DNA from: Pipra filicauda
Taxonomy: Eukaryota > Chordata > Aves > Passeriformes > Pipridae
Length of the DNA: 64,000 nucleotides
Reading direction: 5' to 3'
Assembly (NCBI RefSeq): GCF_003945595.2
Contig: NW_024104665.1
Location: forward strand, 2,261,651-2,325,650
Of the stretch, positions 62,001 through 64,000 are shown piece by piece. How positions within the stretch are numbered: position 1 is the first letter of the stretch; every line of letters starts with the position of its first letter. The notes below the pieces were generated by a model. It searched no databases. It saw only the letters and a program-made list of their open reading frames with translations, and was not told the DNA's origin. The translations under genes and the position numbers were made by a program.

Positions 62001-64000
62001 GCTTGTCCTGTGGCGCGTTGCATCCAGTGTAGCTCTGTCATTTCATGATCAAGCCCTGAATGTACACCCATAGGTGGAAGGAAGAGGTCTTTCTCAACCA
62101 AGTTAGTAGACTCATTTTGAAGTCCTGCATAACCCATATTTCCCATGCAGATGGTTTAAGCACATCTCCTATCTGTCTGCTATCAAAGCCCTTAAGCGGA
62201 GGGAAAACTGACACCTGCTAAATCGTCCCTTTCTGCACATATATCACTGCTTGAACAAAGTAAGCAGAAATGATAAAAGGACTTTTCAGCCACCATCTCT
62301 TAATCTAAGTTTATCCAGCACATTTCCTGGATTTTTTTTTTTTAATTGTTGTTTTGTTATTTTTTAAAGCTCTCAGCCAGTTTTAGCAAAGTTTATAAGC
62401 ATGGACAAGGCCTCAGTACAACTCTGGGAGGAGATACTGTCGGGAAAAGTAAACTCAGCCTAGCCCAAAGTGATTATTTGTTAAATAAACAGAGAGCTTT
62501 ATCATCCCATAGTTGGGTAAGAGCAATTTTTTCTTTTTGACTAGTTGTGAGGTTTTTCTAGTTCAAGCACAAACATAGTGGGAAGAATTTTTAGTCCAAA
62601 GGTTGTATAGTTTTCAAGGCTGCCTGACTCAACAGTAAGTGAGCTCATCCTCAGCCCTGTGACTAAAAATTGATTGGTGTCTAGTGAAATCCAAAATCCA
62701 CAATTAGGTCCCAATACTCACTGGAGCACATCAGAAGAAATCAGTGTCAAAGATCACAATTTAGACAAAAAGTGAGGCAGGAAACCATCCAAGTTAGCCA
62801 ACAGAAACTGCTAAAAACGAAGTAATGCTGAACAAGATGATCACCTGTAAAGGGGATTCAGAGTCCTGAAACTCCTCCAGCCAGTAGGAAACTACACCTG
62901 GCTTTTATCACAAACTACAGTTGATCCCATCATTATCACAGCCAAATACAGATGAAACTTTCTTCCTCCTACCACAAAAGGTTAACAGTGAAAATATGCT
63001 TAAACCTTTTAAGATACTTAAGGGGAGAAGGAATATTAAACAGAACACTTTAAAACTATTTAGGCAAGATTTAATTATAGTCAGGGGGGACTGATGGAGT
63101 TTTATTGAGAAAGCTTCAGCAATTTCAAATGTCTTCAAAAGATAATAAAAAATGCAAAGCCTCCAGGTGAGAAAAGAGATCTAGGGAGTAGGAAAGTAAC
63201 AGCATTGAAGGACATGAGGAACTATGGCCTGTTAGAATCTATCTCTGTACCATATAGGTCATGAAAAAATTTGTAAGCAGATCTACAACTGTCATATCTC
63301 AAGTCCCAAACTGAAAAAGCCACCAGAAACCCTGCAAGTAATATAACTGTACATATCAGACCATTTCCAAATGTTATATTTTCACTTATTCAGGTAGGAG
63401 GCCAGCTGTGGACCACTCGGAAACTGTTGCACCGAACACCAGCACATACCACAACCTGAAAGTATGCAATGGAGTAAGAAACATTGGCACAGACTTGCCA
63501 AGAAGAAATGAAGAAATGTTAATCTAAATTCTTCTGTTGACTGAGTACTGGGATATGCCCCTAAGAAGATCACAGTGTATGCATGGACCTTATGTACACC
63601 CACACAAACATTGGCTTTTATGAGATCTTAATTGAGGCCATTATTATTCTCATAAACAGATTAGGGAAATAATTATGAGACAGACACAAAACTGGTTGGG
63701 AATAAAAGAGCCACTACTACAAGAAATGTGAGCCAAACCAAGTTGCAGAGAAGCTGCTCAGCTAAAGCCCTAATACCCCCTTGCCAATCAACCTGGACTA
63801 ATTCAAAGGAAGTAGTTGCCTTACCCTAGACTGTAGTGAGCAGGAGCAAAACAGCATCTGCCATATATTTGGGAACTCTGTGTATGTGATATCTCCAAGT
63901 TGAATGTAAAGGTTGTGAGGTTCTACATTTGAGCATTGTAAATCCTGCCCAAATTCCTGCATGCTGAGTCTTTGGTCATTAGCTCCTCCTGTCTCAGGGG
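59036..64000. other. Non-coding unique sequence to the right edge
   Basis: No gene, RNA or transposon is recognised. Low-complexity parts are T-rich stretches at 59793-59833 and 62332-62367, a (CAA)n-like run at 60297-60318 and a pyrimidine-rich segment at 61680-61770. Open frames stay below about 88 codons. Confidence 0.6.

Noticed and set aside
1..64000. CRISPR arrays, operons, prophage or bacterial mobile elements
   Set aside because: No regularly spaced repeats, no long ORFs and no ribosome-binding-site/ORF pattern. The sequence is vertebrate nuclear DNA.

Overview
The window looks like AT-rich, CpG-poor, non-coding nuclear DNA from a vertebrate, most likely a bird or another sauropsid. 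Evidence: there are no dense operon-like ORFs; the longest open frames are 100-130 codons and about as numerous as chance predicts at this base composition. The only transposon families I can recognise are old CR1 LINE copies and MIR/CORE-SINE-like remnants. Few repeats in 64 kb, and those mostly CR1, fits an avian genome better than a mammal (no Alu/B1/L1-like sequence seen) or a repeat-rich crocodilian or turtle. This taxonomic call is inference.

Layout. Positions 1-710 are a degraded CR1 reverse-transcriptase fragment on the minus strand, cut by the left window edge. From 711 to about 41200 I see unique intronic or intergenic sequence with minor structures: an RFX X-box-like site (4907-4920), a purine-rich tract (8760-8853), short tandem duplications (10659, 23753, 34502), several inverted repeats, including a perfect 20-bp palindrome at 19267-19286, a probable MIR remnant near 17072, and a slightly GC-richer islet at about 28450-29300. 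At 41219-41301 there is a MIR-like SINE 3' part, and at 41863-41937 an uninterrupted run of 75 A. A perfect 16-bp inverted repeat with a 27-nt spacer lies at 45283-45341, and a C13-T12 tract at 48076-48100. Positions 55150-56010 are a second, very diverged CR1 fragment (minus strand), and 58865-59035 a CR1 3' end (plus strand). The rest, up to 64000, is featureless apart from T-rich stretches.

I found no exon, RNA gene, CRISPR array or prokaryotic system that I can support. The window could be a large intron or a gene desert; nothing in it names the neighbouring gene. The most unusual items are the 45283-45341 inverted repeat, the 20-bp palindrome, the near-perfect X-box and the 75-bp poly(A). 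They are candidates for regulatory DNA or simple-sequence evolution, not evidence of a new system.
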